A DNA stretch of 34,393 bases. Origin: CAZCTC01 sp964501335. Lineage in GTDB: Bacteria > Chloroflexota > Anaerolineae > B4-G1 > SLSP01. Location: NCBI GenBank assembly GCA_964501335.1, contig CAZCTC010000080.1:1-34393 (forward strand), read 5' to 3'. The position numbers were made by a program, and so were the translations under genes. The notes under the pieces are model-generated. The model was not told the origin of the DNA, searched no databases, and was given only the letters and a program-made list of their open reading frames with translations. Below are positions 1-6,103 of this stretch, piece after piece (the first letter of the stretch is position 1; each line of letters opens with the position of its first letter).

Positions 1-93
1 ATCGCTCATCTGGCATTGGCTATCTTCCTGATGGCGCAAGCCCTTTAACACATCCGCACAAATGCAAAAAGCCGCTATAATTTGAGTGTCCAT
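1..93 (-). CDS. IS982-like transposase, N-terminal fragment (cut by window edge)
   Basis: Reading the minus strand from an ATG at 93 gives 31 residues beginning MDTQIIAAFCICADVLKGL and ending in a QCQMSD motif at the edge. From memory, this opening (short Met-Asp-Thr start, Cys-rich first helix, then a CQMSDAEV-type segment) is the N-terminus of IS982-family DDE transposases common in Chloroflexota. A GGAGG ribosome binding site lies 4 bases ahead of the ATG (98-102 on the + strand), which fixes the start. Only the first ~10% of the protein is in the window, so intactness cannot be judged. It suggests that an insertion sequence borders the accessory region; the terminal inverted repeat was not identified. 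Confidence 0.68.
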   Translation of the reverse strand, partial: MDTQIIAAFCICADVLKGLRHQEDSQCQMSD

Positions 94-256
94 GGATCCT
101 CCGCTAAGTTTGGGATTAAGCACTTAAACTATAGCGCAGAATCCATGGATTTTCTATTTATCAGCTTCCAAGGTAGCAACTTGGGTTAATTATTATACTC
201 TTTCAGGTGTGACAGAAGTGTAACACAGGAAGACCAATAGGAAAAACGTCTTCGAT

Positions 257-284
257 TTGACTTTCAAAACGCCTGTGCTATTAT
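257..284 (+). promoter_or_regulatory. Possible sigma70-type promoter
   Basis: TTGACT (257-262) and TATTAT (279-284) are separated by 16 bases. Transcription would start near 291 and run through the hairpins at 296-322 and 366-426 before reaching the gene at 802, leaving an untranslated leader of about 500 bases. Called by motif only. Confidence 0.4.
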
Positions 285-365
285 TTTGAAAGGTCGATCC
301 TGATCTTCTGTTTTACAGGATCTTTCAGTTCGCTCCCTTCGGGTTGAGCGCTTTGTATACACATT

Positions 366-426
366 GACCCCCTCCGCGTGAGGGCACCTGGACTTTTCAG
401 GGCCTTTGCATGGAGGGGGTCTTTTT
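366..426 (+). terminator. Terminator-like hairpin in the leader
   Basis: GACCCCCTCC (366-375) pairs perfectly with GGAGGGGGTC (412-421), followed directly by five T. The 36-base interior can itself fold. No complete + gene ends upstream, so it may act as a leader attenuator for the downstream operon or be a relic. Confidence 0.5.
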
Positions 427-539
427 GTTTCCCGTGGTCGTGACCTGCGCTTCACCCGGCTGGAACGCAGCTCAGGGCTACGGCCCTACCCTGGCCGGAC
501 CTGCGGGCCCGGCGGGACGGAACCTTAACAATTCCATAT

Positions 540-571
540 CGAGTTCGTCAAATGACGAAAGGCAGAGCCGT
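540..571 (+). repeat. Dispersed repeat, copy 1
   Basis: This 32-base segment reappears in inverted orientation at 5989-6020, identical over the first 18 bases of that copy and again at its end, with mismatches between. It resembles scattered intergenic repeats rather than coding sequence. Confidence 0.5.
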
Positions 572-602
572 GAGGATAACTCACGGTCGCTGTCTATTGA
601 GA

Positions 603-684
603 TTGGAAGTTTGGAAGTTGGAAGACTGGAAGGAACGGCCCGACAAGGCGCTCTCTTCCATCTTCCGTTCTTCCAAACTTCCAA
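603..684. repeat. Long imperfect inverted repeat
   Basis: TTGGAAGTTTGGAAG (603-617) is the exact reverse complement of 670-684, and the flanking purine-rich and pyrimidine-rich stretches continue the pairing imperfectly. It could form a long hairpin. The motif family GGAAGTTGGAAG also appears in part near 6640-6668. Function unknown. Confidence 0.6.
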
Positions 685-688
685 GGTT

Positions 689-746
689 CCTTTTCGGGGA
701 GACACACTGCTTCCCGAAAAGGGATGAATGTAAGCAGTGTGCCTCC
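689..746 (+). promoter_or_regulatory. Nested-hairpin element, copy 1
   Basis: Outer arms 698-710 and 734-746 pair at 12 of 13 positions. Inside them TCCC (712-715) pairs with GGGA (721-724) over a GAAAA loop. A competing hairpin, 689-700 with 711-722 (11 of 12), would exclude the outer stem. It lies 55 bases before the ATG at 802. It has the same architecture as six other copies in this region (see findings). Confidence 0.55.
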
Positions 747-801
747 TGATGGTCTTATCCAAAAATCAATTTTTCGGTGAATCCACAAGGAGGATTTTGA
801 A

Positions 802-1815
802 ATGTCTTGGCAAAATGGTGCAACTCAGGTCCCGCAGTCAACCGATAAGGCGTCCTTCCCCTTCATTCAGTGGGTGAACGACGGTTCCAAGCTGGAGCCC
901 CGCGAACCCCGCGGCGGCTTCGCCATGCCCGATGAGCAGATGCAGCTCGCCGGCGACTTCCCCCTCGACGCCCGGATGCACGGCTTCTACCTGAAGAACA
1001 ACGAGCAGATCCAGGTGGCCTTTTCGACCCTGGTCAAGGCCGCCGTGCTGGCCACGCGCTTCGCCTGGATCAAGGACGAGAACTTCGTCCCCGGCTATGT
1101 CCCCGGCGCCCGCAGCAAGCTGCAGGCGCTCTGCCTGGTGCAGGGCCTCGAAAAGTCCCTGCTGGTCGTCCTGACCTTCGCCGGCATGACCGGGAAATCG
1201 TTCAGCGATGCCTGGAAGAAGCACAAGGAACGGGTCCAAAAGGCTACGGCTAAAGCCGGCCAGAAGGCCCCCGCCACCATCTTCTACGCCGTCTACAATG
1301 CCGGCCAGCCCCGGCTCGAAGGCCAGGGGGAGAAATCCTGGATCACGCCCGTGGTCCTGGATGAATCCGCCGACTTCGACCTGGACACGGCCTATGTGGG
1401 CGATGACGCTCTGGCCCTGGTCGATTGGACGCTGGTCGAGGATTGGCGCAAGGCCTGGGACAACCCAAAAGGCCCCAACGGTGAAGGAGAGATCAGTGAA
1501 ACCGAGGAAGCGCCGGCGAAAGCTCGCCCGGCCGCCTCGACTCCGACTCCCGCCGCCGCTCCGGCCCGTCCGGCGCCCGCGACCACCGGCCAGTATTCGG
1601 CCTCGCTGCCCTTCAAGAGCACCAAGTACCCCAACGGCACCGTCCAGAATCTCTTCGACGCCCGCGATGAAGCGGCGTTGAAAGGGACCGTGGATTGGTG
1701 CAACAGCCACAACGCCGGGGAGACCCCGGCCTGCACCCAGGCGGTCGCCGCGTTGAAAGCCCTCAAGGCTACTCAGCCGGCCCCGGCTCCTGAAGAGGAT
1801 TCCATCCCCTTTTAG
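802..1815 (+). CDS. Putative ssDNA-binding-type protein with SSB-like C-terminal tail
   Basis: 337 residues; an AAGGAGG ribosome binding site sits just ahead of the ATG. A folded N-terminal part (about 1-225) is followed by a low-complexity Ala/Pro-rich linker (about 230-265), a second short conserved-looking segment (about 265-320) and an acidic tail ending EEDSIPF. That tail closely matches the DDDIPF tip through which bacterial SSB proteins dock partner enzymes, and a fold-linker-tip layout is typical of SSBs. I did not recognise the N-terminal domain by sequence, so ssDNA binding is inferred from the tail and from its place as first gene of a helicase-containing plasmid-like operon. Alternatively it is an SSB-tip mimic that recruits host repair or replication proteins. 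Confidence 0.5.
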   Translation: MSWQNGATQVPQSTDKASFPFIQWVNDGSKLEPREPRGGFAMPDEQMQLAGDFPLDARMHGFYLKNNEQIQVAFSTLVKAAVLATRFAWIKDENFVPGYVPGARSKLQALCLVQGLEKSLLVVLTFAGMTGKSFSDAWKKHKERVQKATAKAGQKAPATIFYAVYNAGQPRLEGQGEKSWITPVVLDESADFDLDTAYVGDDALALVDWTLVEDWRKAWDNPKGPNGEGEISETEEAPAKARPAASTPTPAAAPARPAPATTGQYSASLPFKSTKYPNGTVQNLFDARDEAALKGTVDWCNSHNAGETPACTQAVAALKALKATQPAPAPEEDSIPF

Positions 1816-1842
1816 GTTCTCTCCCTCATCTCTTCGTCGTTG

Positions 1843-1871
1843 AGGGGCGACCGGCCTGTCCGGCCGCCCCT
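1843..1871. repeat. GC-rich palindromic repeat
   Basis: AGGGGCGACCGG (1843-1854) pairs with the end of the segment at 1871, 11 of 12 positions, over a short loop. This resembles GGGGCGACC-type intergenic palindromes seen dispersed in many Chloroflexota genomes (recalled, not searched). It sits between two genes and could form a hairpin in the mRNA. Confidence 0.55.
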
Positions 1872-1906
1872 ACCTTAATCTTTCCAGATTGATCCAGGAG
1901 GTCAAG

Positions 1907-2164
1907 ATGAACCTGCGGACCCTGTGGAATCGCGTGAAATCTTCAGGTAGCCGGATCATGGCCCGGGTACAACCGGCCGCCGTGAAATTATCAGCCCTGG
2001 TGCGGACCCATCCCCGCCAGGTTTTCTATGCGATCGCGCTGATCCTGGTAGCCGCCGTCGGCACCCTGGTCTTGAATCGCGGGCTCTCCGTGAACTGGCT
2101 CGGCGGGGTCGCTGGCCTCAGCATCGCCCTGCTGCGCGCCGTCACGCCGCAGCCCCACGGATAA
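1907..2164 (+). CDS. Small membrane protein, unknown function
   Basis: 85 residues from the ATG at 1907, chosen because AGGAGG lies 4 bases ahead; an upstream in-frame TTG at 1889 has no such signal. A basic, amphipathic N-terminus (about 1-37) precedes two hydrophobic stretches, about 39-58 (FYAIALILVAAVGTLVL) and about 65-80. The basic N-terminus suggests an N-in topology with a short hairpin in the membrane. No family was recognised. It lies inside the plasmid-like gene set, where small membrane proteins often belong to conjugation or entry-exclusion functions, but nothing here proves that. Confidence 0.6.
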   Translation: MNLRTLWNRVKSSGSRIMARVQPAAVKLSALVRTHPRQVFYAIALILVAAVGTLVLNRGLSVNWLGGVAGLSIALLRAVTPQPHG

Positions 2165-2251
2165 CTTGGTCAGCGCCAGGTTCCGCCCCTTCGTCTTCGG
2201 ACGATTCTGCCAGAGCCTGGAATCCCTCCAGGCTCTTTTCTTTTCCCCGCC

Positions 2252-2285
2252 GGGGCGCATGTCCCCATCGGGGAACTGCGCCTCC
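2252..2285 (+). promoter_or_regulatory. Nested-hairpin element, copy 2
   Basis: Outer arms GGGGCGCA (2252-2259) and TGCGCCTC (2277-2284) pair fully with one G-U. Inside, TCCCC (2262-2266) pairs with GGGGA (2270-2274) over a three-base loop. It ends about 18 bases before the start codon at 2304 and just ahead of its ribosome binding site. Confidence 0.6.
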
Positions 2286-2303
2286 AGTCATTAAGGAGGC
2301 CCT

Positions 2304-2606
2304 ATGGCAACCAATCTACACACCGTCGGTTTGACCAACCAGGCGGCCGGTATGATCCGCGGCCTGGAACTGTTGGAGCGCGCCGATCGCGCCGTCGATC
2401 TGAAAGTCGAGGAATCCATCCCCGGCACCTTTCGCGTCGGCGATCGCGCCGTTCAGTATTACGAAGCCCTCGATCTCTGGACCTGCGACTGCCCCGATTT
2501 CGTCTATCGGCGCATCCCGCTTTGCAAACACCTCGTCGCCGTCCTCAAAAGCGGCCTGGTCGATCCCGAAACCGGGCAACCGGCTTCGTTTCATCCCCCG
2601 TTTTAA
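2304..2606 (+). CDS. SWIM zinc-finger protein
   Basis: 100 residues with a strong AAGGAGG ahead of the ATG. Residues 61-76 carry the SWIM pattern: Cys61-x-Cys63-Pro-Asp-Phe, then Cys74-Lys-His76, a CxCx(n)CxH zinc ligand set. SWIM domains bind DNA or mediate protein contacts and are often attached to SNF2 helicases or transposases; here the domain stands alone, about 6 kb before an SNF2-type helicase in the same transcriptional direction, so a partnership is plausible. The protein ends SFHPPF, one of four neighbouring proteins ending in Pro-Phe. The preceding Arg-rich helix (about 18-35) has no recognised family. Confidence 0.75.
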   Translation: MATNLHTVGLTNQAAGMIRGLELLERADRAVDLKVEESIPGTFRVGDRAVQYYEALDLWTCDCPDFVYRRIPLCKHLVAVLKSGLVDPETGQPASFHPPF

Positions 2607-2616
2607 GGAGTAAACC

Positions 2617-3135
2617 ATGGTGAAATTTGCTATGGGTAACATGCTGGCAGATGAAGTAATCGCAGCCACCGACCTGACCTTGATTACAACCAACGCCTCG
2701 GTCAATGAACGCGGCGCGTTGGTAATGGGCCGGGGAGTGGCCCGTCAGGCCCGCGACGCCTGGCCCGGGCTCGATCTGGCTCTGGGTAAGGCCGTGGCCG
2801 CTCGGACCGACATCGCCACAGATATCACCGCGTTTATCCACCAGGGGCGCAGCTATACGCTGTACCCGGACTACTGTCTGCTTATCAGCCCCGACTGGCC
2901 GGAGAAAAGAATCGGAGCCTTTCAAGTAAAAAGCCGTTTCTTTGATCCGGCCGATCTGCTGCTGATCCAGGCCGGCCTGAATCGCTTGCGGACCTGGTGC
3001 CGGATTCATCCCGACGCCCAGGTGCATCTCAATTTCCCCGGCATCGGCTGGGGGCATCGGGAGCGCAGCGAGGTTCAGCCGCTGCTCGATCCCTTGCCGG
3101 ATACGGTAACCATCTGGGAACTGCCCCCGTTTTAA
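2617..3135 (+). CDS. Macro-domain-like protein (probable ADP-ribose binding)
   Basis: 172 residues starting 10 bases after the SWIM gene, with GGAG ahead of the ATG. The pattern fits the macro domain: N-terminal strand MVKFAMGNMLADE, a TTNASVN segment, then GALVMGRGVARQAR matching the loop that contacts ADP-ribose, later an FQVK turn, and a NFPGIGWGHRE glycine loop before the last helix and strand. Phage and plasmid macro-like proteins of this size act on or bind ADP-ribose derivatives (ADP-ribosyl hydrolases, ADP-ribose-1''-phosphatases). Activity is inferred from family resemblance only. It is paralogous to the next gene, and ends WELPPF. Confidence 0.68.
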   Translation: MVKFAMGNMLADEVIAATDLTLITTNASVNERGALVMGRGVARQARDAWPGLDLALGKAVAARTDIATDITAFIHQGRSYTLYPDYCLLISPDWPEKRIGAFQVKSRFFDPADLLLIQAGLNRLRTWCRIHPDAQVHLNFPGIGWGHRERSEVQPLLDPLPDTVTIWELPPF

Positions 3136-3145
3136 GGAGTCAACC

Positions 3146-3676
3146 ATGCCCATTTACATTGAAGGCGATATGTTGGCCGAGGAATCCCTCCGGCTGGCCG
3201 GCCTGACCTTGATTACGGCCCACGCTATGCTGGATTTTCAAGGCCATCTGGTCATGGAACGCGGCATTCTGCGACAGGTCCGCACCCGCTGGCCGGGGAT
3301 CGAAGGGCCGTTCGGGGATGCCGTCTGCGTCTATACCATCGATGAAGAAAGCATCTCCGCGTACAATGTCCTCTACTACCTCGAAACCCCAGCCTATAAC
3401 CTCATCATTTCCGACCGATGGCCGCGCAAGCGCCTGGGACTGTTCCAAAACCGGCTCCGCTTCACCGATGCATCGAATCTGGAGATCATCCGGGACAGCG
3501 TAAGCCGGCTGGTAGAATTCTGCCAGGAGCAGCCGCAGGTCCGCGTTCACCTGAACTATCCCGGGGCCGACGATCTGCCCCGTTATGAAATCCTGCCGCT
3601 CCTGGAGCCCCTGCCCAACACCGTTTGGATCTGGGAACTGCCCCAGGACGGCAGTCTGGACCCGTTGCCCTTCTGA
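3146..3676 (+). CDS. Divergent macro-domain-like paralogue
   Basis: 176 residues, 10 bases after its paralogue and with the same AAGGAGT-type ribosome binding site. It aligns along its whole length: GDMLAEESL, LTLITAHAMLD, a phosphate-loop counterpart reading GHLVMERGILRQVR, and a C-terminal half ending in LLEPLPNTVWIWELPQD. Two glycine-rich ligand loops have changed: GRG became ERG, and the GIGWGHRE loop became a non-glycine GADDLPRYE. It has therefore probably lost or altered ADP-ribose binding while keeping the fold, as expected of a regulatory or partner subunit. It ends LDPLPF, again a Pro-Phe tip with an acidic residue nearby. Confidence 0.6.
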   Translation: MPIYIEGDMLAEESLRLAGLTLITAHAMLDFQGHLVMERGILRQVRTRWPGIEGPFGDAVCVYTIDEESISAYNVLYYLETPAYNLIISDRWPRKRLGLFQNRLRFTDASNLEIIRDSVSRLVEFCQEQPQVRVHLNYPGADDLPRYEILPLLEPLPNTVWIWELPQDGSLDPLPF

Positions 3677-3695
3677 TATTTTTGTTGATTCCTTT

Positions 3696-3744
3696 GGGGG
3701 AAGCTCCGTGCTCTCCCCCACGGGAGAAATGCCGGGCTTCCCTC
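3696..3744 (+). promoter_or_regulatory. Nested-hairpin element, copy 3
   Basis: Outer arms GGGAAGC (3698-3704) and GCTTCCC (3736-3742) pair perfectly and extend outward by two more pairs. The inner CTCCC (3713-3717) pairs with GGGAG (3722-3726). Just downstream CCTCG (3741-3745) can pair with CGAGG (3756-3760), which overlaps the ribosome binding site of the gene at 3767, so folding could affect its translation. Confidence 0.6.
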
Positions 3745-3766
3745 GACCCCAAATTCGAGGAGAAAA

Positions 3767-4255
3767 ATGGAAACCTATCGTGAAAACCTGATCGTCCTCT
3801 GTGCCGAAGTCTCCGGCATGTACGTGGAACGCGCCGCCCTCAAGGCCTCGCTGGAATCCCAGGAACGCCAGTTGGAACAGCGCCGCGTCGAGCTGCTGAG
3901 CGTCGTCGATTGGAAAACGCTGGGCTCCAACGAGCAACAGCGCGCCGTCGCCATCGCCGCCCTGCTGGCCGACGATGAAACCTGGGCCTATCAGCAGGAA
4001 TCGGTGATCTCCCGCCACAACGATCTGCTGTTCCTCGACGCCAAAATCGCCGGCTGGGAAACCCGGATCTCCGCGCTGCGCTCCGCCATCCGCGAAATGC
4101 AAACCATGGCCCTCGCGCCCTGGCTTTTCGAGGAAGCGGTGGACCAGTTGCACTTGCAGACGGCCTCCCTGCCGCGCCCGCGCCGGCACAGCCTTTTCAA
4201 AGGCGATGGGCCTCAATCCGCGGAGAATAGCTTCGACGAGATCGAAGAGGCATAA
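3767..4255 (+). CDS. Coiled-coil protein, unknown function
   Basis: 162 residues with AGGAG ahead of the ATG. Residues about 20-50 and 95-125 are long charged helices rich in Glu, Gln, Arg and Leu, consistent with an antiparallel coiled coil. Between them is a LGSNEQQRAVAIAALLADDETW segment typical in feel of phage and plasmid accessory proteins (for example Gp157-like or RecT-neighbour helical proteins), but no family is firmly recognised. The C-terminal 30 residues are basic then acidic and probably disordered. It follows a nested-hairpin element and is 12 bases ahead of the next gene, implying co-transcription. Confidence 0.6.
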   Translation: METYRENLIVLCAEVSGMYVERAALKASLESQERQLEQRRVELLSVVDWKTLGSNEQQRAVAIAALLADDETWAYQQESVISRHNDLLFLDAKIAGWETRISALRSAIREMQTMALAPWLFEEAVDQLHLQTASLPRPRRHSLFKGDGPQSAENSFDEIEEA

Positions 4256-4267
4256 CAGGAACGCCCG

Positions 4268-4639
4268 ATGGACACAATCTTGCATCTCGACGGGGAGATA
4301 ACCGTCACTCAACTGGTGTTCTATCGAAAATTCCGCAAGCTGGAAGTGACCCTGCTCTGTCCGGGTCCCGCCGGCGCCACTGGACGGTATGTCCAGTGGC
4401 TTCTTCACGATCTCAGCCTCGAAGAAGAAACCGCTATTCGAGAAGAATGCCGGCAACCGGCCCTGGGCGGCCGGCTTTTGGAAGCCGCGACCTGCTGGTG
4501 CTGGACCAAAACGTCGGAAGCCGCCCTCGACCTGCTGTACTCCACCGAGCTGATTCTGGAAATGGCGGCCTACCTCGCCGCGCAACGGTTACCTGGGATT
4601 TCATCCCAGGCTTACTTGAGGTCGCCCCTTCAGGGCTGA
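4268..4639 (+). CDS. Hypothetical protein with repeat-derived C-terminus
   Basis: 123 residues, starting 12 bases after the preceding stop. There is no recognised domain. The body (about 1-105) has mixed helix and strand composition with an unusual TCWCWT segment near residue 80. The last 15 or so codons run into the dispersed inverted repeat at 4592-4710, so the natural end of the protein has probably been replaced by repeat sequence and the original stop lost. An alternative is that the annotated end is normal and the repeat inserted immediately after the essential fold. Confidence 0.5.
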   Translation: MDTILHLDGEITVTQLVFYRKFRKLEVTLLCPGPAGATGRYVQWLLHDLSLEEETAIREECRQPALGGRLLEAATCWCWTKTSEAALDLLYSTELILEMAAYLAAQRLPGISSQAYLRSPLQG

Positions 4640-4710
4640 GATTCCCTGACAAGGCGCATTCTGAAGCCCTGAAAGGGCGAATTAGGGTAGCCTGGGGTTT
4701 CAACCCCAGG
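4592..4710. repeat. Composite inverted repeat (REP/MITE-like)
   Basis: Two palindromic modules are arranged head to head. CCTGGGATTTCATCCCAGG (4592-4610) faces the related palindrome at 4691-4710, and CGCCCCTTCAGGGCT (4623-4637) faces AGCCCTGAAAGGGCG (4665-4679). The whole unit could fold into a long cruciform-like structure. CCTGGGG-palindromes of this type are dispersed in several bacterial phyla (recalled). It overlaps the 3' end of the gene at 4268. Confidence 0.75.
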
Positions 4711-4753
4711 AAAACCAGGGCCGCAAGGCGCCTGATTGATTTTTATCCCCCAG

Positions 4754-4799
4754 GGGGAGGCCCATTGTCCTCCCGCCAGGGGACATCTCGGGTCTCCCC
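4754..4799 (+). promoter_or_regulatory. Nested-hairpin element, copy 4
   Basis: Outer arms GGGGAGGCCC (4754-4763) and GGGTCTCCCC (4790-4799) form ten pairs, one of them G-U. The inner TGTCC (4766-4770) pairs with GGACA (4781-4785). A second small hairpin, CGGTAA/TTACCG at about 4799-4812, directly precedes the GAGGAG ribosome binding site of the gene at 4826. Confidence 0.6.
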
Positions 4800-4825
4800 G
4801 GTAATCTTACCGAGGAGCAAAAACC

Positions 4826-5137
4826 ATGGCGACGAAAATTGAACTGCCGCCCACCCTCAAGATCCGCTTCTGGTGGGCCGATTGGCACCCCGAAGCGTTG
4901 TTCGATCCCATCGAGTCCTTCAGCCTGCGCGATCCCGAAAGCTGGGAAGTGATGACGGCCAGGGATTCCACCTGGCGCCCGCCCAAGCCCGGCGCGACGA
5001 TCCAGCAGCTCCGCGATTACATGGAGGAGCACAACCTGGCCGTCATCGCCCATCAATGCGGGCCCACGACTCGCCGGCGCGGCCATTGGGAAGGCCTCTA
5101 TGAACTGAGCATCGGTCCGATCGGCGAGACCGCATGA
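4826..5137 (+). CDS. Hypothetical protein, 103 residues
   Basis: Starts at an ATG preceded by GAGGAG and overlaps the next gene by 4 bases (ATGA), so the two are translationally coupled. The sequence is Trp-rich near the N-terminus (IRFWWADWHPEALFD) and has a basic TTRRRGHWEGLYELSIG end. No family is recognised; a small soluble alpha/beta protein is likely. Codon use matches its neighbours. Confidence 0.6.
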   Translation: MATKIELPPTLKIRFWWADWHPEALFDPIESFSLRDPESWEVMTARDSTWRPPKPGATIQQLRDYMEEHNLAVIAHQCGPTTRRRGHWEGLYELSIGPIGETA

Positions 5138-5523
5138 GCCAGATGGCGTTGTTCAAACCCAGGCGGCCCCGGCGGCCCAAGGATACGCCCCGGCCTTTGC
5201 GATTAGCTGAACAGCGTCGGCTGCTGGCCACGCTCATCGATCAACTGGCCCCCCGTCTGCACCAGGACCCGGATTACACCGGCATCTCCTGGCCCGGCAA
5301 AGGCGCCAAGATCGCCTGGGCCACGCTGCAATTCAAGCCCCTGATCCAGGAGGAAGGACAGCCGGAATCGTACCTGCTGACTATCCTGGAAGCCGGAACT
5401 TCGTTACTGCTTTCCGGGCCGGAGATTTCCCGCTCCTGGCCCGTCGATACTCTGACCAGCGCCGCCGATCTCGCGCTGGAGATTAACCGGGCCCTCACTC
5501 TGGCCCGTACCTGGAAAAACTAA
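5134..5523 (+). CDS. Hypothetical protein, 129 residues
   Basis: Begins inside the preceding stop (ATGA overlap), implying coupled translation with the 103-residue protein. The N-terminus is strongly basic and Pro/Arg-rich (PRRPRRPKDTPRPLRL), which could contact nucleic acid. The remainder is Leu-rich, with a predicted strand-helix pattern and no recognised domain. Function unknown. Confidence 0.6.
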   Translation: MSQMALFKPRRPRRPKDTPRPLRLAEQRRLLATLIDQLAPRLHQDPDYTGISWPGKGAKIAWATLQFKPLIQEEGQPESYLLTILEAGTSLLLSGPEISRSWPVDTLTSAADLALEINRALTLARTWKN

Positions 5524-5534
5524 ACCCTTGCGGG

Positions 5535-5574
5535 GGGAGACGTAGCTCTCCCCCCCAGGGGAAGCGCGTCTCTC
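5535..5574 (+). promoter_or_regulatory. Nested-hairpin element, copy 5
   Basis: GAGACG (5537-5542) pairs with CGTCTC (5567-5572), extendable outward by two pairs. The inner TCCCC (5549-5553) pairs with GGGGA (5558-5562). A competing pairing of the G run at 5532-5537 with the C run at 5550-5556 is possible. It lies 35 bases before the small gene at 5610. Confidence 0.55.
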
Positions 5575-5609
5575 TCGTTCAAATTCAAAATTGAGAACAG
5601 GAGAGACCC

Positions 5610-5747
5610 ATGGAACTGACTCACGCTTTAAACCCCTTGATGCACACTGCCGTTCAGGCAGGTTATGCTGTGATCGTCATCGCTGCGGTCGTGATCGGTG
5701 TCGTGCTGCTCTGCGGAGCCCTGAACACCTTCACCGCCCATCGATGA
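5610..5747 (+). CDS. Single-pass small membrane protein (45 residues)
   Basis: An ATG at 5610 preceded by AGGAGAG starts a 45-residue frame ending at TGA 5745-5747. Residues about 20-37 form a clear transmembrane helix (YAVIVIAAVVIGVVLLC), with a short polar head MELTHALNPLMH and a short tail. It follows a nested-hairpin element. The overlapping longer frame in another phase, starting at TTG 5591, is not supported. Its role is unknown; small single-pass proteins are frequent in mobile elements. Confidence 0.55.
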   Translation: MELTHALNPLMHTAVQAGYAVIVIAAVVIGVVLLCGALNTFTAHR

Positions 5748-5894
5748 ACCGACAGCGACTGGACTACGGTCCACCCTTTGGCTACGGCCACCTTTGCCAG
5801 CGAGAGAAAGCCTATGGCTTTCTCTCGCTGCTCTTCTTTGCGATCTCTGCGTACTCAGCGGTGAAATCTCTTCCATTTCCAAAAACAGAAAATC

Positions 5895-5970
5895 TCACCG
5901 CCGAGCCGCAAAGAACGCCGAGAAGAAACTCAAAGAAATCTTCTCTGTGTCCTCTGTGCCTCCGTGGTGA
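5895..5970. repeat. Palindromic repeat (degenerate CGCAGAG family)
   Basis: The segment TCACCGCCGAGCCGCAAAG near 5895 is the imperfect reverse complement of the stretch ending at 5970 (CTCTGTGCCTCCGTGGTGA). This is the dispersed inverted repeat well known in many environmental bacterial genomes (recalled). Related copies lie at 7926-8000 and 11611-11712. No gene is seen between 5748 and 6103. Confidence 0.7.
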
Positions 5971-5988
5971 AATCCCCTCTTTGTCCTT

Positions 5989-6020
5989 ACGGCTCTGCCT
6001 TTCGTCGACAGATGAACTCG
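5989..6020 (-). repeat. Dispersed repeat, copy 2 (inverted)
   Basis: ACGGCTCTGCCTTTCGTC at its start is the exact reverse complement of the end of the copy at 540-571; the outer GAACTCG also matches. The two copies are about 5.4 kb apart. Confidence 0.5.
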
Positions 6021-6033
6021 TTTGTTCCCTTCG

Positions 6034-6079
6034 CGGGAGGCGCAACCTGGTCTCCCGCAAGGGATTCCTGCGCATCCCG
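6034..6079 (+). promoter_or_regulatory. Nested-hairpin element, copy 7
   Basis: CGGGAGGCGCA (6034-6044) pairs with TGCGCATCCCG (6069-6079) at 10 of 11 positions. Inside, TCCC (6053-6056) and GGGA (6061-6064) close a GCAA loop of the GNRA type. It ends 24 bases before the start codon at 6104. Confidence 0.6.
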
Positions 6080-6103
6080 GTCATTTCAAAACCTGGAGGA
6101 ATC

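Larger units (their letters stand above)
94..801. other. Intergenic leader region without a supported gene
   Basis: About 700 bases between the transposase start and the first gene of the plasmid-like set. No open frame here has a convincing ribosome binding site or protein-like composition. It holds a possible promoter (257-284), a small hairpin (arms 296-302 and 316-322), a terminator-like hairpin (366-426), an imperfect long inverted repeat (603-684) and a nested hairpin (689-746). A 32-base segment at 540-571 recurs inverted at 5989-6020. Confidence 0.7.

Noticed and set aside
410..727. Plus-strand frame of 105 codons in the leader region
   Set aside because: It crosses a terminator-like hairpin and an inverted repeat, has no ribosome binding site and has repeat-derived composition.
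838..1710. Large minus-strand open frame (290 codons)
   Set aside because: It is the antisense of the SSB-like gene; it is Gly/Arg-rich, without a start signal, and arises from high GC. Other long antisense frames (3140-4585, 6534-7892, 8753-9541) were rejected for the same reason.
5591..6103. N-terminal extension of the protein at 6104
   Set aside because: The in-frame extension to a TTG crosses dispersed repeats and a nested hairpin; the ATG at 6104 has GGAGGA and gives a plausible protein.
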